A stretch of DNA of 51,428 bases from a virus: the IMG/VR virus record IMGVR_UViG_3300024431_000005, positions 1-51,428 of that record, one strand, 5' to 3'. Under the pieces are notes generated by a model that worked only from the letters and a program-made list of their open reading frames with translations, did not search any database and was not told the origin of the DNA. The position numbers were made by a program, and so were the translations under genes. Each line of letters starts with the position of its first letter. The first letter of the stretch is position 1. Shown in pieces: positions 31,615-40,884 of the stretch.

Positions 31615-33917
31615 TAACCAATCCTTGCCGCTGCGATACACAGGTAAGCGTTTTGCTGTCGCGTCACATCGTCGATCACGCTGGCAGTAGGTGCCCAACG
31701 GAAGTTGATGATGCCTCCGTTAGAATTGATGAAGAAGTGACCTCGTATGCGCAGGAAGACTTCCTCGTTGAGCGTAGCTCCTAAGTCAACCGTCTGCACC
31801 GTTGCGACCGCACCACTTGCTCCGGAAGAGACGGGAGCCCCATCAGCCGTGATAGCTTCCCAGGAATAACCGAGTAGTGACAGGTTGGTGCCGCCGAAGT
31901 TGAACTGAAAATCTGTCGTCGCGTCGTTACCTTGAACGATCATAAACATGTCGAATTTGTATCGACCTTGTCGCAGCGTTGGTGCTCCGGCGTCATTGCT
32001 AACGAGGTCATCGTCGTCAGTAATGGTATTCGTTAGGTTGCGCGCTAAGTTATTCTCTGCTGCGGCAAAGTGCTGGTCGTACCATGAAAGTATTCTTGCG
32101 TCACCGTTGCCAGTGGCGTTGTTGTTGATGGTTGCGCCTCCACCCTGATTGTGAGGGTAAGCTCCACTGACGCTTCGAGTTCGTAGTGCATTGGATCCCT
32201 GAAAGCGCAGGAGAACAGAGTTGTCACTGTCCACCAGGTCAATCAGAACCTGCTGGAAGGAACCTGCAGGTGAGTAGGTACAGATCTGACCATCACCACC
32301 AGTGATGACGCGCATTCCTACGCCTCCCACGCTGTTGCTGACGATTATGTCTGTGATGCCATTGGTAGAACAGTTGACGAAAAGTGCATGTCCTGCAGCT
32401 AATGAACTGGCTATCTCCAACGTCACTGAGCCATCGAAGAACATCTGGATGTCGTTGCCAGTGCCCCACTGAATCTCCTCACTGTCAAGTAAGATCAGCG
32501 GTGCCCCGATGGTAATTGTCTTCGATGCACCCCCACCCGAAGCCGTAACGAATCCACCAACGAAGTCGAGGACCTGTGCAAGCGTTGCTAACGGTGCGCC
32601 TTCATCTTCAATGGTAAGACCAGCGATGGTACTTAGGAGAGCCTTTGCATTGACGTCAGCATTGTCCACGTCTTGGAAGACGAAGAAGTCAGCAGCAACA
32701 TCAGGGACTGCTACCCCGATACTTGCCAAATTAAAGTCGAAAGTTCGATCAGGACCAGAGAGATCACCACCTCCAACCATGCCGTCTCCAGCAATCAAGT
32801 CGATGGTCTCAGCCGGTACACCTAAATTGGCACGTGCACCCGCTGCCGTCGTCGCATTGGTACCACCCTGACCAATGGTGATCGGGAACGCCACACTGGT
32901 GGATGACGTCGCGTTGATCACGTCAACGGCATCGCAGTAAACGATCAGACTCTGCCCTTGCGGGATCACTTGCCCCGCACCTGCAGCTGTATCGATCTCC
33001 AGACTGAAGGCACCACTCGTCTGGTTGTCCACCCAGTACTGCTGCGTCGTGTTCGGTATAACGATGCGTCGGTTACCCGTCAGTGCGCCCGTGAAGCGAT
33101 ACGCAATCCGGTCAAGGTTTGCACCGCTAAGCACAAAGTCACCGGAGCCCGGTACCGGAATCGACACGAAGTCGAATGCAATGGTCGAACCGGAGCTGAG
33201 TCCAATGGTGAAGAAGTTCGTGTTGTCGGTAAAGATGAAACACGAATCATTCGGATCGAGATTGATGCTCGATGACCCATCGATGTTGCCAGACGGGGGC
33301 ACAATGTTGAGCGTGCCACTGCCTGAGTTGCGCAACATGAAGAACCAGTCATTGCCGACCGCTCCCGGCGACGGCAAGTTGCATGTACCTGCACCCGCTG
33401 TGTAAATCAGACACTTCGCCCGGTCACCATCAACCACTGTGAACGGTGTCGCTGCTTCGACATCGGAATCGACCTTCTGATTAAGCAGGATACCAATTGC
33501 TTTGATACCTGCGCCTGCCAGTGCAGAGGCTGATGCAACAGCAACGCTCGCACCCAGTTGGAAGGTACGCCACAGACCTGCAGCAGTCGTGTTGTCTCGA
33601 AGAACGATGATCCATATTTCTCCAGGAGCAACCGACTGAATCGTGCCTCCCGTGCTATCGCGCACAGTGAATGTGTTCGAGCCAACGTTGTTGAACGTTC
33701 CTTTGTTACCTTCGCCTGTCACCAACGCTGATGGCATGTCAATGTTGAGCGACGGAGCCGAAGCATCCACATCCATGAAATCTGCAACGACATTGCCGCC
33801 AGTAATCTGTTGCTCAGTCGGCCACTGCAACTGGACATCCACTGCCGTGGTGATCGACAGGTAACTTAACTGCGACGGGAAGATCAGGTCTCCGCCAAAG
33901 ACGTCGGTGTAACTCAT
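31614..33917 (-). CDS. Tail appendage / fibre-like protein (767 aa)
   Basis: 767 residues, almost entirely beta-predicted, low in Cys and rich in Asn, Gly, Thr and Ser. The N-terminal VDVQLQWPTEQQ and VADFMDVDA segment is a frequent beginning of phage appendage proteins. Short GTLNIVPPSGNIDG and IGQGGTNATTAAGARANLG repeats resemble fibre shaft segments (the latter like GGTGAT-type phage fibre repeats). The C-terminal 120 residues form a compact beta domain that could bind receptor. TGATG overlap with the adaptor upstream. Probably attached to the tail hub. Confidence 0.75.
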   Translation of the reverse strand: MSYTDVFGGDLIFPSQLSYLSITTAVDVQLQWPTEQQITGGNVVADFMDVDASAPSLNIDMPSALVTGEGNKGTFNNVGSNTFTVRDSTGGTIQSVAPGEIWIIVLRDNTTAAGLWRTFQLGASVAVASASALAGAGIKAIGILLNQKVDSDVEAATPFTVVDGDRAKCLIYTAGAGTCNLPSPGAVGNDWFFMLRNSGSGTLNIVPPSGNIDGSSSINLDPNDSCFIFTDNTNFFTIGLSSGSTIAFDFVSIPVPGSGDFVLSGANLDRIAYRFTGALTGNRRIVIPNTTQQYWVDNQTSGAFSLEIDTAAGAGQVIPQGQSLIVYCDAVDVINATSSTSVAFPITIGQGGTNATTAAGARANLGVPAETIDLIAGDGMVGGGDLSGPDRTFDFNLASIGVAVPDVAADFFVFQDVDNADVNAKALLSTIAGLTIEDEGAPLATLAQVLDFVGGFVTASGGGASKTITIGAPLILLDSEEIQWGTGNDIQMFFDGSVTLEIASSLAAGHALFVNCSTNGITDIIVSNSVGGVGMRVITGGDGQICTYSPAGSFQQVLIDLVDSDNSVLLRFQGSNALRTRSVSGAYPHNQGGGATINNNATGNGDARILSWYDQHFAAAENNLARNLTNTITDDDDLVSNDAGAPTLRQGRYKFDMFMIVQGNDATTDFQFNFGGTNLSLLGYSWEAITADGAPVSSGASGAVATVQTVDLGATLNEEVFLRIRGHFFINSNGGIINFRWAPTASVIDDVTRQQNAYLCIAAARIG

Positions 33918-34561
33918 CAGACACTCTCCCTCGTAACGTTTCTATCGATAATGCGTTTGATGTCCTGCCCCTCAAGGATCGCAATATCTTTCTCGTAAAT
34001 GTTTTGCCATACCGCAATGCGTTCGTCGTTCTTTAAAAATGGAGTTGCCTGCAGGAGCGCACCATGAAGCAGGGAGTTCGGGGCAAAGTCCGTCGTCCAG
34101 TTCGTTTGATTGGTGGCATCCAGAAGTGCAGGCAACTCCCAATAGTTGACCTCGAACGGATATGCGAAATCCGCAGACGGAGCGAACAACCAATTGAAGT
34201 AGTCATAGTCCGCGTAAAACTTTGGTTGGTCCGTCAGATCTTCATCAGGCCAATAGCGTCGTGCATACTCGTACGACCGTGCGAACAAAGGGGTACGCAC
34301 CTGAGTTGAACCGACTCCGATGCTGATCGAGATCGTGTCGCGCCAGCGATTTGGTTTCGGTATCACGGACTGTCCGATGCCCAGCGTATCCGTGACCACA
34401 GCCACGAACCCAAGGATCTTCAACCGGTTTGCCAGCTCACGCTCAGCCAGATTGATCAGGCTGGGCAGCTGGTCGAATACGGTTTGATCCACGCTCGTGC
34501 CTCGCTCCAAATACGCACGGAGATCTTTCAAGAGCGAGTTGAATGTCATCGAGACAGCCAT
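33917..34561 (-). CDS. Phage adaptor / tail-completion protein (214 aa)
   Basis: 214 residues. The N-terminal helices (FNSLLKDLRAYLERGTS, LPSLINLAERELANRLKILGF) and the middle (PKPNRWRDTISISIG, YEYARRYWPDE, PKFYADYDYFNW) are the conserved core of the T7 gp11-like / podovirus adaptor proteins, which ring the portal and receive the nozzle. The length is usual for the family. Follows the lysis genes and precedes the appendage gene with a shared base. Confidence 0.78.
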   Translation of the reverse strand: MAVSMTFNSLLKDLRAYLERGTSVDQTVFDQLPSLINLAERELANRLKILGFVAVVTDTLGIGQSVIPKPNRWRDTISISIGVGSTQVRTPLFARSYEYARRYWPDEDLTDQPKFYADYDYFNWLFAPSADFAYPFEVNYWELPALLDATNQTNWTTDFAPNSLLHGALLQATPFLKNDERIAVWQNIYEKDIAILEGQDIKRIIDRNVTRESV

Positions 34562-34570
34562 GAATTACTC

Positions 34571-34771
34571 CTAACTACATGTACCGTCGGTTAGCGTTGT
34601 CGTCCCACTGCCAACCGCACGACAGTCACCGTGGGTGCCAGCATCGGGAGTCTCCCCGACCGGACACACCACCAGCGTGTTGCTTGCGCCGCACTCAAAG
34701 AAGTCCTTGTCTGCTGGCGGCGCGCAGGAGACAAGCAGAACAGCCGCAATGACTATAGGTATCATTTTCAT
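34571..34771 (-). CDS. Small lipoprotein (66 aa)
   Basis: 66 residues: signal peptide MIPIVIAAVLLVSC with lipobox LVSC and Cys16 as the lipidation site, then a short Cys-containing mature part (C28, C36, C50, C65). Located at the end of the lysis-type cassette. A small outer-membrane lipoprotein here could be the outer spanin partner, but the mature part lacks the Pro-rich look of Rz1. Overlaps the upstream gene by 4 nt. Confidence 0.7.
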   Translation of the reverse strand: MKMIPIVIAAVLLVSCAPPADKDFFECGASNTLVVCPVGETPDAGTHGDCRAVGSGTTTLTDGTCS

Positions 34772-35172
34772 TGCGGATTCTCCGGGTCTGGCTCAGGAGT
34801 TGGCTCCGGCTCGGGAGTTGGCTCGGGAGTTGGCTCGGGATCGGCTGGTACTTCGTCGTCCACAGCTTCTTCAGCCTCTGCTGCCCGACGTGCCGTTTGA
34901 ATAACATCATGAGCTGCGTCACTCCTGTCCTGAAGAGATTGCCACTCTGCCCGACTCGGCGCTCTGTTCTCATCGGCTATTGCTTTGACAGCCTCCGCGA
35001 ACTCTTTCAGTTCGGTGTGAGCTTCGTCGCCGCGCTCCAGAAGTTCGCCGAGAAAATCAAGTAACTTCGACGTCTCCTGCCTATTCACCATGGAACCTCC
35101 GCCGAGAGCGGGGTTGCTGGTTATCACGGACAAACCGCGAAGTGCGATCAGTATTAATTGGATTGGATTCAT
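34768..35172 (-). CDS. Helical protein with acidic PEPTPE repeat tail (134 aa)
   Basis: 134 residues. A short hydrophobic N-terminus (IQLILIALRGLSVI), a charged helical middle (about 30-105), then a tail of PEPTPEP repeats. At DNA level the tail is a tandem repeat of GAGCCGA/CTCCCGA-type units at 34795-34855. It lies between two lipoprotein genes, so an envelope or cell-wall-spanning role is possible, the Pro-rich tail acting as a rigid spacer. Not recognised. Confidence 0.65.
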   Translation of the reverse strand: MNPIQLILIALRGLSVITSNPALGGGSMVNRQETSKLLDFLGELLERGDEAHTELKEFAEAVKAIADENRAPSRAEWQSLQDRSDAAHDVIQTARRAAEAEEAVDDEVPADPEPTPEPTPEPEPTPEPDPENPQ

Positions 35173-35591
35173 TGTTCAGCTCCTCTGAGTGCTGCTAGTA
35201 AATTATTGATGAGCGGAACAAGTCTCTCGGTCCAGTTGTTGAGGCTGTTCATGGAACTGATGTACCGTTGTTCACCCGTCCCGGATGCCTGAAACTCAGA
35301 CTTGATCGCTTCGAACTCAAGCACTGCCACCAATAAATCATCGACGACTGCCTTCGCTCTTTCGTCCGCTCTGCCGATAGCGATTGTTTGACTGTTAGTT
35401 AGCTGACCACTGGACACAAGCTTCGCAGCCTGCTCTTCAGCGATGACGAACGAACCGTACGCGGCATACGCTCTCTGCTCGACTGTCTGTGCCTGAGCGA
35501 GCGGATTGGATGCAGCGCATCCCTGCAGCCCGATCAATAACAGCAGACAATAGAACGCGAAAAGCTGACGCGTCTGAACTAAATAGTTCAT
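35169..35591 (-). CDS. Lipoprotein (140 aa), possible outer-spanin or lysis factor
   Basis: 140 residues from ATG 35591 (GGAGG 8 nt upstream); the earlier ATG at 35606 overlaps the holin-like gene and is less likely. Signal peptide LFAFYCLLLLIGLQGC with lipobox LQGC. The mature part is a helical, Gln/Glu-rich domain (VEQRAYAAYGSFVIAEEQAAKLV) resembling periplasmic helical proteins. Position next to a holin-like gene suggests a lysis role, but homology is not certain. Confidence 0.68.
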   Translation of the reverse strand: MNYLVQTRQLFAFYCLLLLIGLQGCAASNPLAQAQTVEQRAYAAYGSFVIAEEQAAKLVSSGQLTNSQTIAIGRADERAKAVVDDLLVAVLEFEAIKSEFQASGTGEQRYISSMNSLNNWTERLVPLINNLLAALRGAEQ

Positions 35592-35592
35592 G

Positions 35593-35823
35593 CTAAATAC
35601 CTCCATCTCCGGTGCCTGAAATTTTGTTTACCGTACGCCGCACCGTCAGCGCTTGGTAGTCTTTTAAGAATGCAATTCCAGCACCACCAAGAATGGAGAC
35701 CCAGGTAGCTGTGCCCAACTGCGAGAATGTGAGGTCGGGGTTGTTGGTAAACAATGTGACAACGCTAGATGCGAAAAGAATCAACGCTGCAATGGCTGCT
35801 CCTACGATTGTGTTCACGTTCAT
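35593..35823 (-). CDS. Holin-like membrane protein (76 aa)
   Basis: 76 residues from ATG 35823, which overlaps the upstream stop (ATGA) and has AGGAG 7 nt upstream. Two hydrophobic spans (IVGAAIAALILFASSVVTLF and WVSILGGAGIAFL) flank a short loop (NNPDLTFSQLG), with a basic C-terminal tail (TVRRTVNK). Size, two spans and the neighbouring genes fit a class II holin. Candidate only; small membrane proteins of other roles look alike. Confidence 0.62.
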   Translation of the reverse strand: MNVNTIVGAAIAALILFASSVVTLFTNNPDLTFSQLGTATWVSILGGAGIAFLKDYQALTVRRTVNKISGTGDGGI

Positions 35824-36314
35824 GCTGCTTCTCCTGTTCCGCATTTAGCGCGGATCGTTAAGCGATGTGTCTCCACTCGCCCCAATTGTGCAGTGATGAT
35901 GCGCATTGCTTCACCGCTGCTAGAGACTGCACGTTCAACCTGCCCAGTCTTTCGATTCTTCATCAGTACCCGACGTAGCCCAGGTCCTGTACAACCCACT
36001 ATGTCGGTCACGTAATTCGCAATATGCCAGAGAATTAAATAGCGTCCTTCTCCGTTCGGCATGTCTTCTTCAAGCCGGTACACCCCCAACTCCTCGTTGA
36101 CCAGAATGTACACTTCGTCCTTCCGTTTGTTGGCACGGATCCACGGCTCAAGATTGTAAACTCCATCCGGGATGCAAGAAGCGAAAGGCTTCCCTCCCGG
36201 AGTATCATGTGGCACCCACGGACGTTCAATGCCAGCCAGCTTAAAATCGCCAACGCTAATAACACTTTCAGTCTCCGTGTCAGCATAGCTGAACCTTTCT
36301 TGCAAGAGATCCAT
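35820..36314 (-). CDS. DUF5675 family protein, candidate lysis enzyme
   Basis: 164 residues. IERPWVPHDTPGGKPFASCIPDGVY near 28-52, then ILWHIANYVTDIVGCTGPGLRR near 94-115, match the DUF5675 layout (ERPW, PxGxY, H-x-x-N and D-x-x-GC). The conserved His, Cys and Asp recall L,D-transpeptidase-like hydrolase sites. It lies between a membrane coiled-coil protein and a holin-like gene, where an endolysin would be expected, and no classical lysozyme or amidase is seen in the window. The enzymatic role is inference. Confidence 0.68.
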   Translation of the reverse strand: MDLLQERFSYADTETESVISVGDFKLAGIERPWVPHDTPGGKPFASCIPDGVYNLEPWIRANKRKDEVYILVNEELGVYRLEEDMPNGEGRYLILWHIANYVTDIVGCTGPGLRRVLMKNRKTGQVERAVSSSGEAMRIITAQLGRVETHRLTIRAKCGTGEAA

Positions 36315-36667
36315 TAGCTTGTGTTCACCACTACTTCGAGAGCAACCTTCGCTTCTTGTAGCGCGGCTACCTCAATTTCCAAATCGGCAAGATACTCGGC
36401 ATCCTCTACTGTCCAGTCTGTTCCTTGACGCTGACGGAACCGAAGACCTGCCATCTCTTTCTTAATCTTGTTGATGTCACGAACGAGCAGAGCGACAAAA
36501 GCGTTCTTGATTGGCTGCGCTTGTTGCTGTACAGCCTGCTGGATGTCTCCTGCAAGTGCCGTAGAAATTATCGGCTTGCCAATGAACCACATTATCGGTA
36601 GCAGAGGTAGAAAAGCGATCATCCCTGCTAACGTGATATGTAGACCCTGCTCTTTCGTGACCTTCAT
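36314..36667 (-). CDS. Membrane-anchored coiled-coil protein, possible inner spanin
   Basis: 117 residues. One N-terminal membrane span (GMIAFLPLLPIMWFIGKPII, about 16-36) is followed by a charged helix to the end (VRDINKIKKEMAGLRFRQRQ, then EYLADLEIEVAALQEAKVAL), the domain order of inner spanins. Stop and next start share a base (TAATG). Alternatives are a holin with one span or a lysis regulator. Confidence 0.55.
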   Translation of the reverse strand: MKVTKEQGLHITLAGMIAFLPLLPIMWFIGKPIISTALAGDIQQAVQQQAQPIKNAFVALLVRDINKIKKEMAGLRFRQRQGTDWTVEDAEYLADLEIEVAALQEAKVALEVVVNTS

Positions 36668-36670
36668 GAC

Positions 36671-37009
36671 TTAACTCTCCTTAGTCGGAGCCTCCGATGA
36701 TTCCACGGGAGCTATAGGTGCAGCGTCGCCACCTTCACCATTATTTTCTGCAGCAGGTGGTTTTACCGGAGTCTTCAGAGCTTCTGCAACTCCAGCTGCA
36801 ACTGCGGGGTTCTGCTGCGTCCCTGCCACAGGTGCAGGTCCCAAAACCACCTCACCTTGCGCCAGTGCCTGCAGCATCCCTTCGAGGACACTCAAGGCAC
36901 CAGACTTTGCGATAGACATCGGCACCGGTAGGTCATCTACCTGCAACAGTTTCACGCCAGCGGCTGCTGCCATCTGAATCTGTACTGCGGTTACTTCTTG
37001 CTTTGCCAT
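36671..37009 (-). CDS. Small Ala/Pro-rich protein (112 aa)
   Basis: 112 residues: an Ala-rich helical N-terminus (VQIQMAAAAGVKLLQV) and a disordered Pro/Ala/Glu tail (KPPAAENNGEGGDAAPIAPVE). It lies between the fibre-associated gene and the lysis genes with 3 to 24 nt gaps. Looks like a minor structural or scaffold-type accessory, but nothing specific is recognised. Confidence 0.6.
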   Translation of the reverse strand: MAKQEVTAVQIQMAAAAGVKLLQVDDLPVPMSIAKSGALSVLEGMLQALAQGEVVLGPAPVAGTQQNPAVAAGVAEALKTPVKPPAAENNGEGGDAAPIAPVESSEAPTKES

Positions 37010-37033
37010 TTTCTTTTCCTTTCTAAGTTGGGG

Positions 37034-37453
37034 TCATCCGACCCATGTGAAATTCTTTGTCTCTCCGACATCTCCGACTTCCCAAATCCTATTAGTATCA
37101 TCCGCTTGCCATTGCCAAAATGCTAAATCCGTAGCACCTCCAATGTAAAAGTAACTTCCTCCGTCAAGATCACTCGTCAAAAATGTTTCCTCTGATCCAT
37201 CACCGACCTGGATAGTAATAGACGTAAACGCATTCACCAGTGGATCAACATTAGAATTCAGAACGACCTGAAATTTATTTGCACCTCCTCCACTCAACAG
37301 CCTCTCTACACGCAACCCATCAATCTCGTTCAATGAACTGATGGACCCGAACAACGGAGTCTCTTGGTAGCCGACTACACCCCCACTGTTCCCCAAGACA
37401 ACGAATTGTCGCCCAGCCTGAATGATTCCAGAAGATGCGTGAAACATACTCAT
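37034..37453 (-). CDS. Fibre-associated beta protein (139 aa)
   Basis: 139 residues, beta-rich, low in charge. It overlaps the end of the 1144-aa fibre gene by 4 nt (ATGA), the usual place for a fibre assembly chaperone, tip or second receptor-binding subunit. The central IQVGDGSEETFLTSD and LAFWQWQADDTNRIWEVGDVG segments look like a small jelly-roll. Family not recognised. Confidence 0.62.
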   Translation of the reverse strand: MSMFHASSGIIQAGRQFVVLGNSGGVVGYQETPLFGSISSLNEIDGLRVERLLSGGGANKFQVVLNSNVDPLVNAFTSITIQVGDGSEETFLTSDLDGGSYFYIGGATDLAFWQWQADDTNRIWEVGDVGETKNFTWVG

Positions 37454-40400
37454 AAGTCAGATGCCTGGTAGCGCCAGCGAGTCGCGGTGATCTTCTGGAT
37501 CAACGCTCTGTGATTATCTCCGAGAGTGCGAGAACCTGTCGCACCGTCAGTACCGACCAAGACGTCAGTCGTGATTGCAATAGTCAGGTCGCCGCCTCCG
37601 TCATTGTCGAAGGCTACCCATGTTCCTATCTTGAACGCCACCGATGAGTTCGCCGGGATGGTGATCGTCTCACCTGCTCCGCCGGATGCCTTGTATATCG
37701 TCTTGCCTTTATCTCCAATGAGCAGCGTGTAGTTTCCGTTCTGCGTATTGATTTCAGAGATCGAAGGATCGATGACTTGTTCTACGCCATCGTCATCGGC
37801 AAACATCGAGACATTCGGTACTTCGGTTCTGACCCAGAACTGACCCTGACCAGTGATATCTGGTGCGGCTGCTGCCCGTTCACTCATGTGTATCTGTCCA
37901 ACTAATCGCAGCCCGCCTCCACTGAAGTCGTAGACACCACCACCGTTGAAGTTGACGACCGTGACATTAATGAAGTCCAAGTCAATCCCGCCTGCTCCAG
38001 TTGCAGTGATGCCGAATATCTCAGTTCCCGCACCTCCGTTCTGCATGAACAGACCAAGTCCGCCTGACCCCGGATCAATGTCAACGTGCACTTCACCGTC
38101 AACGATAAAAGCAACACCATTAAACGTAACCGCAGCGTCACCCTCGATGTCGGTAGCGTTGACCCATATCGCGATCTGATTGTTGACTGGAGTGCCAGAA
38201 ATTCCAACACCTCCTCCTCCAAGCAAACTGGTCGAGACCCCGTCATCATCAACGAAGAATAAATCATCAGCCGCCGCAAAGATCTGACCGACTCCCGCTA
38301 CGTCAGCTTCCGCAGTCGCGTACCTAAGACGAAGTGAATTATTGAATTGCCATACAGCGAAGAAGGTCAAGTTAGTTAGTGTGTCAAAAGCAACGATAGG
38401 ATTGACGGGATCTCCAGCGTTGACCGTGATCGCTGTACCCGCAACAATCGAGTCCACCTGACCACCACCTCCCACGTTCAGTTGGAAGTCAGTGCCAAAA
38501 TCATCAGTGAAGAAGAGGTCCACTGGTATAGGAGCGCCAAGATATGGAGTGGACGGTGGAGTATAGGAACCTGTACCTGTATATCGAGCAGTTCCCATTG
38601 TCATGCGATAATCGTCAAGCCAACCATCCATGAACGCATCTGTAGCATCGCGAGAACCGATGATGATCGCTTCATCTGGATTGCCCATATCAGCCGGTGA
38701 AACACCGAAGTCAGCAGTCTCAGCATTGCCGTTGAAGTAAGCTCGAATGTTTCCGTCGCCGCCTACGTCGCGAGTGACTGCCCAGTGATACCAGACACCA
38801 GTCACGATGCCGCCAACGATAGTTCCTAGTTCAGCACCCCAGTCATCACCGACAAGCCTGACTCGGAATCCAAACGCATCTTGGATGATGCCGTATTGAA
38901 CGAGAGCGTTGCCGCCTTGTCGCATATCCCATATAACGAAGCCGGGACCAAGCGATGCTTGCAGAGGTGGCAGGGTGTTGAATCGAACGAAGCCTTCAAA
39001 CGTCCAGCTTTGTGTTCCAAGATCGTAAGCTGCGATATCAGGGAAGGTGATCCAATCGCTGTTACCATCAAGCAGTAAAGATGACACTCCAGAGTTGAAT
39101 TCCGCAGTGTCTAGCTGAGCGGTTCCAAAGAATGTTGCGCTCGCTGTGTTGACTGAGATCTCGGTGTACGAAGTCGCACCATCAGCACCATCATAGTCAG
39201 CGAGCAACTCAACTTCATTCCACAGAGGATCACTCGGCACTCCTTCCACCCAGATTTGACCTTGACCAGAAACATCTGGATCAGCCACAAGTTGTGATTC
39301 CAAGAAGAGAACGCCAGCACCCTCCAGGTTGAACCCTGCACCATCGATGTCTTCTATCCACGGTGTAAGCGCACCTCCTCCAGCAAGATCAATCGTGACA
39401 CCGTTGATTCGTGCGAAGTAACCTGCAGTCGTAGTCCAGACGTCACCATTGAGAGGGGTTGAAGGAACCGCTCCATGGGGAATGTTAATACTCGCGCCAG
39501 AACCCGGATTGCTGTTACCACCGACTGTCACTGACGGCTGGAAGTAAGATTGCACGTTGACATCAAAACCGACCCAATTCTGTATCTGGAATGTCAGGTC
39601 TGGAGGATTGAACCCAGAACCAGTTATCTGCATGAGAGAAGCAGTCAGGCTGAATCGAACGTCTTCGGTATCGCCAGCACTGAATAATTGCAGGTCAGTG
39701 CTATTGATCAGTCGAAAGTTAGTGAAGCTGTTGTCGATCTGCCAGAGTGTGGTGAGAGTTGTCGGAAGGTCCCAATCAGCCCCGACACCTCCTACCGGAA
39801 CAACTGCACCCGTTCGTCCGTCATAAGATGTGACACCACCACTTACATTCAGTACGGTATCGACGCCTTGGTCATCGGTGAACATCGGTTCACCGTCCAG
39901 AGTGTTGCGCACCCAGAACTGACCGTGGTCTGCGAGGGCTCCGCCATCTGCGGCCTGCTCTTGAAAGTACAACGGCTGGCGTATCTCAACCCTAAAAGCA
40001 CTTTGGATTCTCAGGTTTTGATTGGTGCCAAGCTGCGATACGCCTCCAGTGGTCGTCAGTCTCCAGTTGTTGTCAATTGCCTCGAACCGACCGTCCGTTT
40101 GATTCCATACCAGGATGGTGCCAGATAAAACATTGCCAGCATCCAACTGAGGTACAGCCCTAAGCTGCGTCGTGATATCGGCACTATCGGCAGGGTATGT
40201 GTCGCCAGTGATGTGTGTAACCGGGAAGCGGAACCAAGTCCCGCCATCAATAATGGCACCCGCAATTCGCGAGTACCGCACAAACCGCGTTGAGTCAGCC
40301 GGATCGCGGATCGTGATGACCTCACCGACTTCCCACCGCGTCACATCTGGATCGAGATCGTTACCATCAGCATCCGTTGTGCTGATAGCCATGATGGTCG

Positions 40401-40884
40401 ATACGGATGGCGTCGCGTTATTGAATCGAATAAAGCCTGCGCCCGGATCGTTAAACGCATCGAGATCAGTAGAGAACTGGTAGTTGAACGTGTCGATGTT
40501 GGGGTCACCACCACCACCGATAGCAACATAGTTCCCTTCTTCATTGAGGAAGTCAGTCGCTGCACCCGCATCGCTAAGAGTGACTCCGTTGACGGATACT
40601 CCGGTGAGCGCTCCAGGTAGTTGGATTGTGAGGATAGTATCTGGACCTCCATCAACTATCTCGATGTTGGCTCCAGCTGTTAGGACTCGCTCGTTGGGAA
40701 GATCTCCGTTCGGATCGACCGTGATGAACGATGCATCCAATCCAAATGCAGCTCCAAGATTCAGTGCTGAAACCCTTCGGCTGACATCTTCACCAGCCTC
40801 GGTTGCCTGCACCTCAAAGAACACATTCGCTGCATCGAGGGGCAGTGTGACTGGAGGCAGAGCTGAAATTTTTATGTTAGGCAT
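37450..40884 (-). CDS. Large tail-fibre-like protein with LamG-type domain (1144 aa)
   Basis: 1144 residues. The N-terminus (MPNIKISALPPVT) is of the common phage fibre type. A YQFSTD...DPGAGFIRF domain lies near 155-255. A module G-x-GQ(F/I)WVR followed by F-x-DD-x-G occurs four times (about 325, 545-805, 870 and 1030); the second copy is split by a LamG/ConA-like domain (near 570-790, AQLDTAEFNSGVSSLLLDG, WTFEGFVRFN, RAYFNGNAETADFG). The last 100 residues (YTLLIGDKGKTIY, ITIPANSSVAF, GTWVAFDNDG) are a recurrent phage C-terminal domain. The LamG part may bind host glycan. Overlaps both neighbours. Confidence 0.82.
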   Translation of the reverse strand: MPNIKISALPPVTLPLDAANVFFEVQATEAGEDVSRRVSALNLGAAFGLDASFITVDPNGDLPNERVLTAGANIEIVDGGPDTILTIQLPGALTGVSVNGVTLSDAGAATDFLNEEGNYVAIGGGGDPNIDTFNYQFSTDLDAFNDPGAGFIRFNNATPSVSTIMAISTTDADGNDLDPDVTRWEVGEVITIRDPADSTRFVRYSRIAGAIIDGGTWFRFPVTHITGDTYPADSADITTQLRAVPQLDAGNVLSGTILVWNQTDGRFEAIDNNWRLTTTGGVSQLGTNQNLRIQSAFRVEIRQPLYFQEQAADGGALADHGQFWVRNTLDGEPMFTDDQGVDTVLNVSGGVTSYDGRTGAVVPVGGVGADWDLPTTLTTLWQIDNSFTNFRLINSTDLQLFSAGDTEDVRFSLTASLMQITGSGFNPPDLTFQIQNWVGFDVNVQSYFQPSVTVGGNSNPGSGASINIPHGAVPSTPLNGDVWTTTAGYFARINGVTIDLAGGGALTPWIEDIDGAGFNLEGAGVLFLESQLVADPDVSGQGQIWVEGVPSDPLWNEVELLADYDGADGATSYTEISVNTASATFFGTAQLDTAEFNSGVSSLLLDGNSDWITFPDIAAYDLGTQSWTFEGFVRFNTLPPLQASLGPGFVIWDMRQGGNALVQYGIIQDAFGFRVRLVGDDWGAELGTIVGGIVTGVWYHWAVTRDVGGDGNIRAYFNGNAETADFGVSPADMGNPDEAIIIGSRDATDAFMDGWLDDYRMTMGTARYTGTGSYTPPSTPYLGAPIPVDLFFTDDFGTDFQLNVGGGGQVDSIVAGTAITVNAGDPVNPIVAFDTLTNLTFFAVWQFNNSLRLRYATAEADVAGVGQIFAAADDLFFVDDDGVSTSLLGGGGVGISGTPVNNQIAIWVNATDIEGDAAVTFNGVAFIVDGEVHVDIDPGSGGLGLFMQNGGAGTEIFGITATGAGGIDLDFINVTVVNFNGGGVYDFSGGGLRLVGQIHMSERAAAAPDITGQGQFWVRTEVPNVSMFADDDGVEQVIDPSISEINTQNGNYTLLIGDKGKTIYKASGGAGETITIPANSSVAFKIGTWVAFDNDGGGDLTIAITTDVLVGTDGATGSRTLGDNHRALIQKITATRWRYQASDL

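Noticed and set aside
31614-31698. Longer N-terminus for the nozzle protein
   Set aside because: The extra 28 residues lie within the preceding gene and the ATG at 31614 has a typical TAATG overlap.
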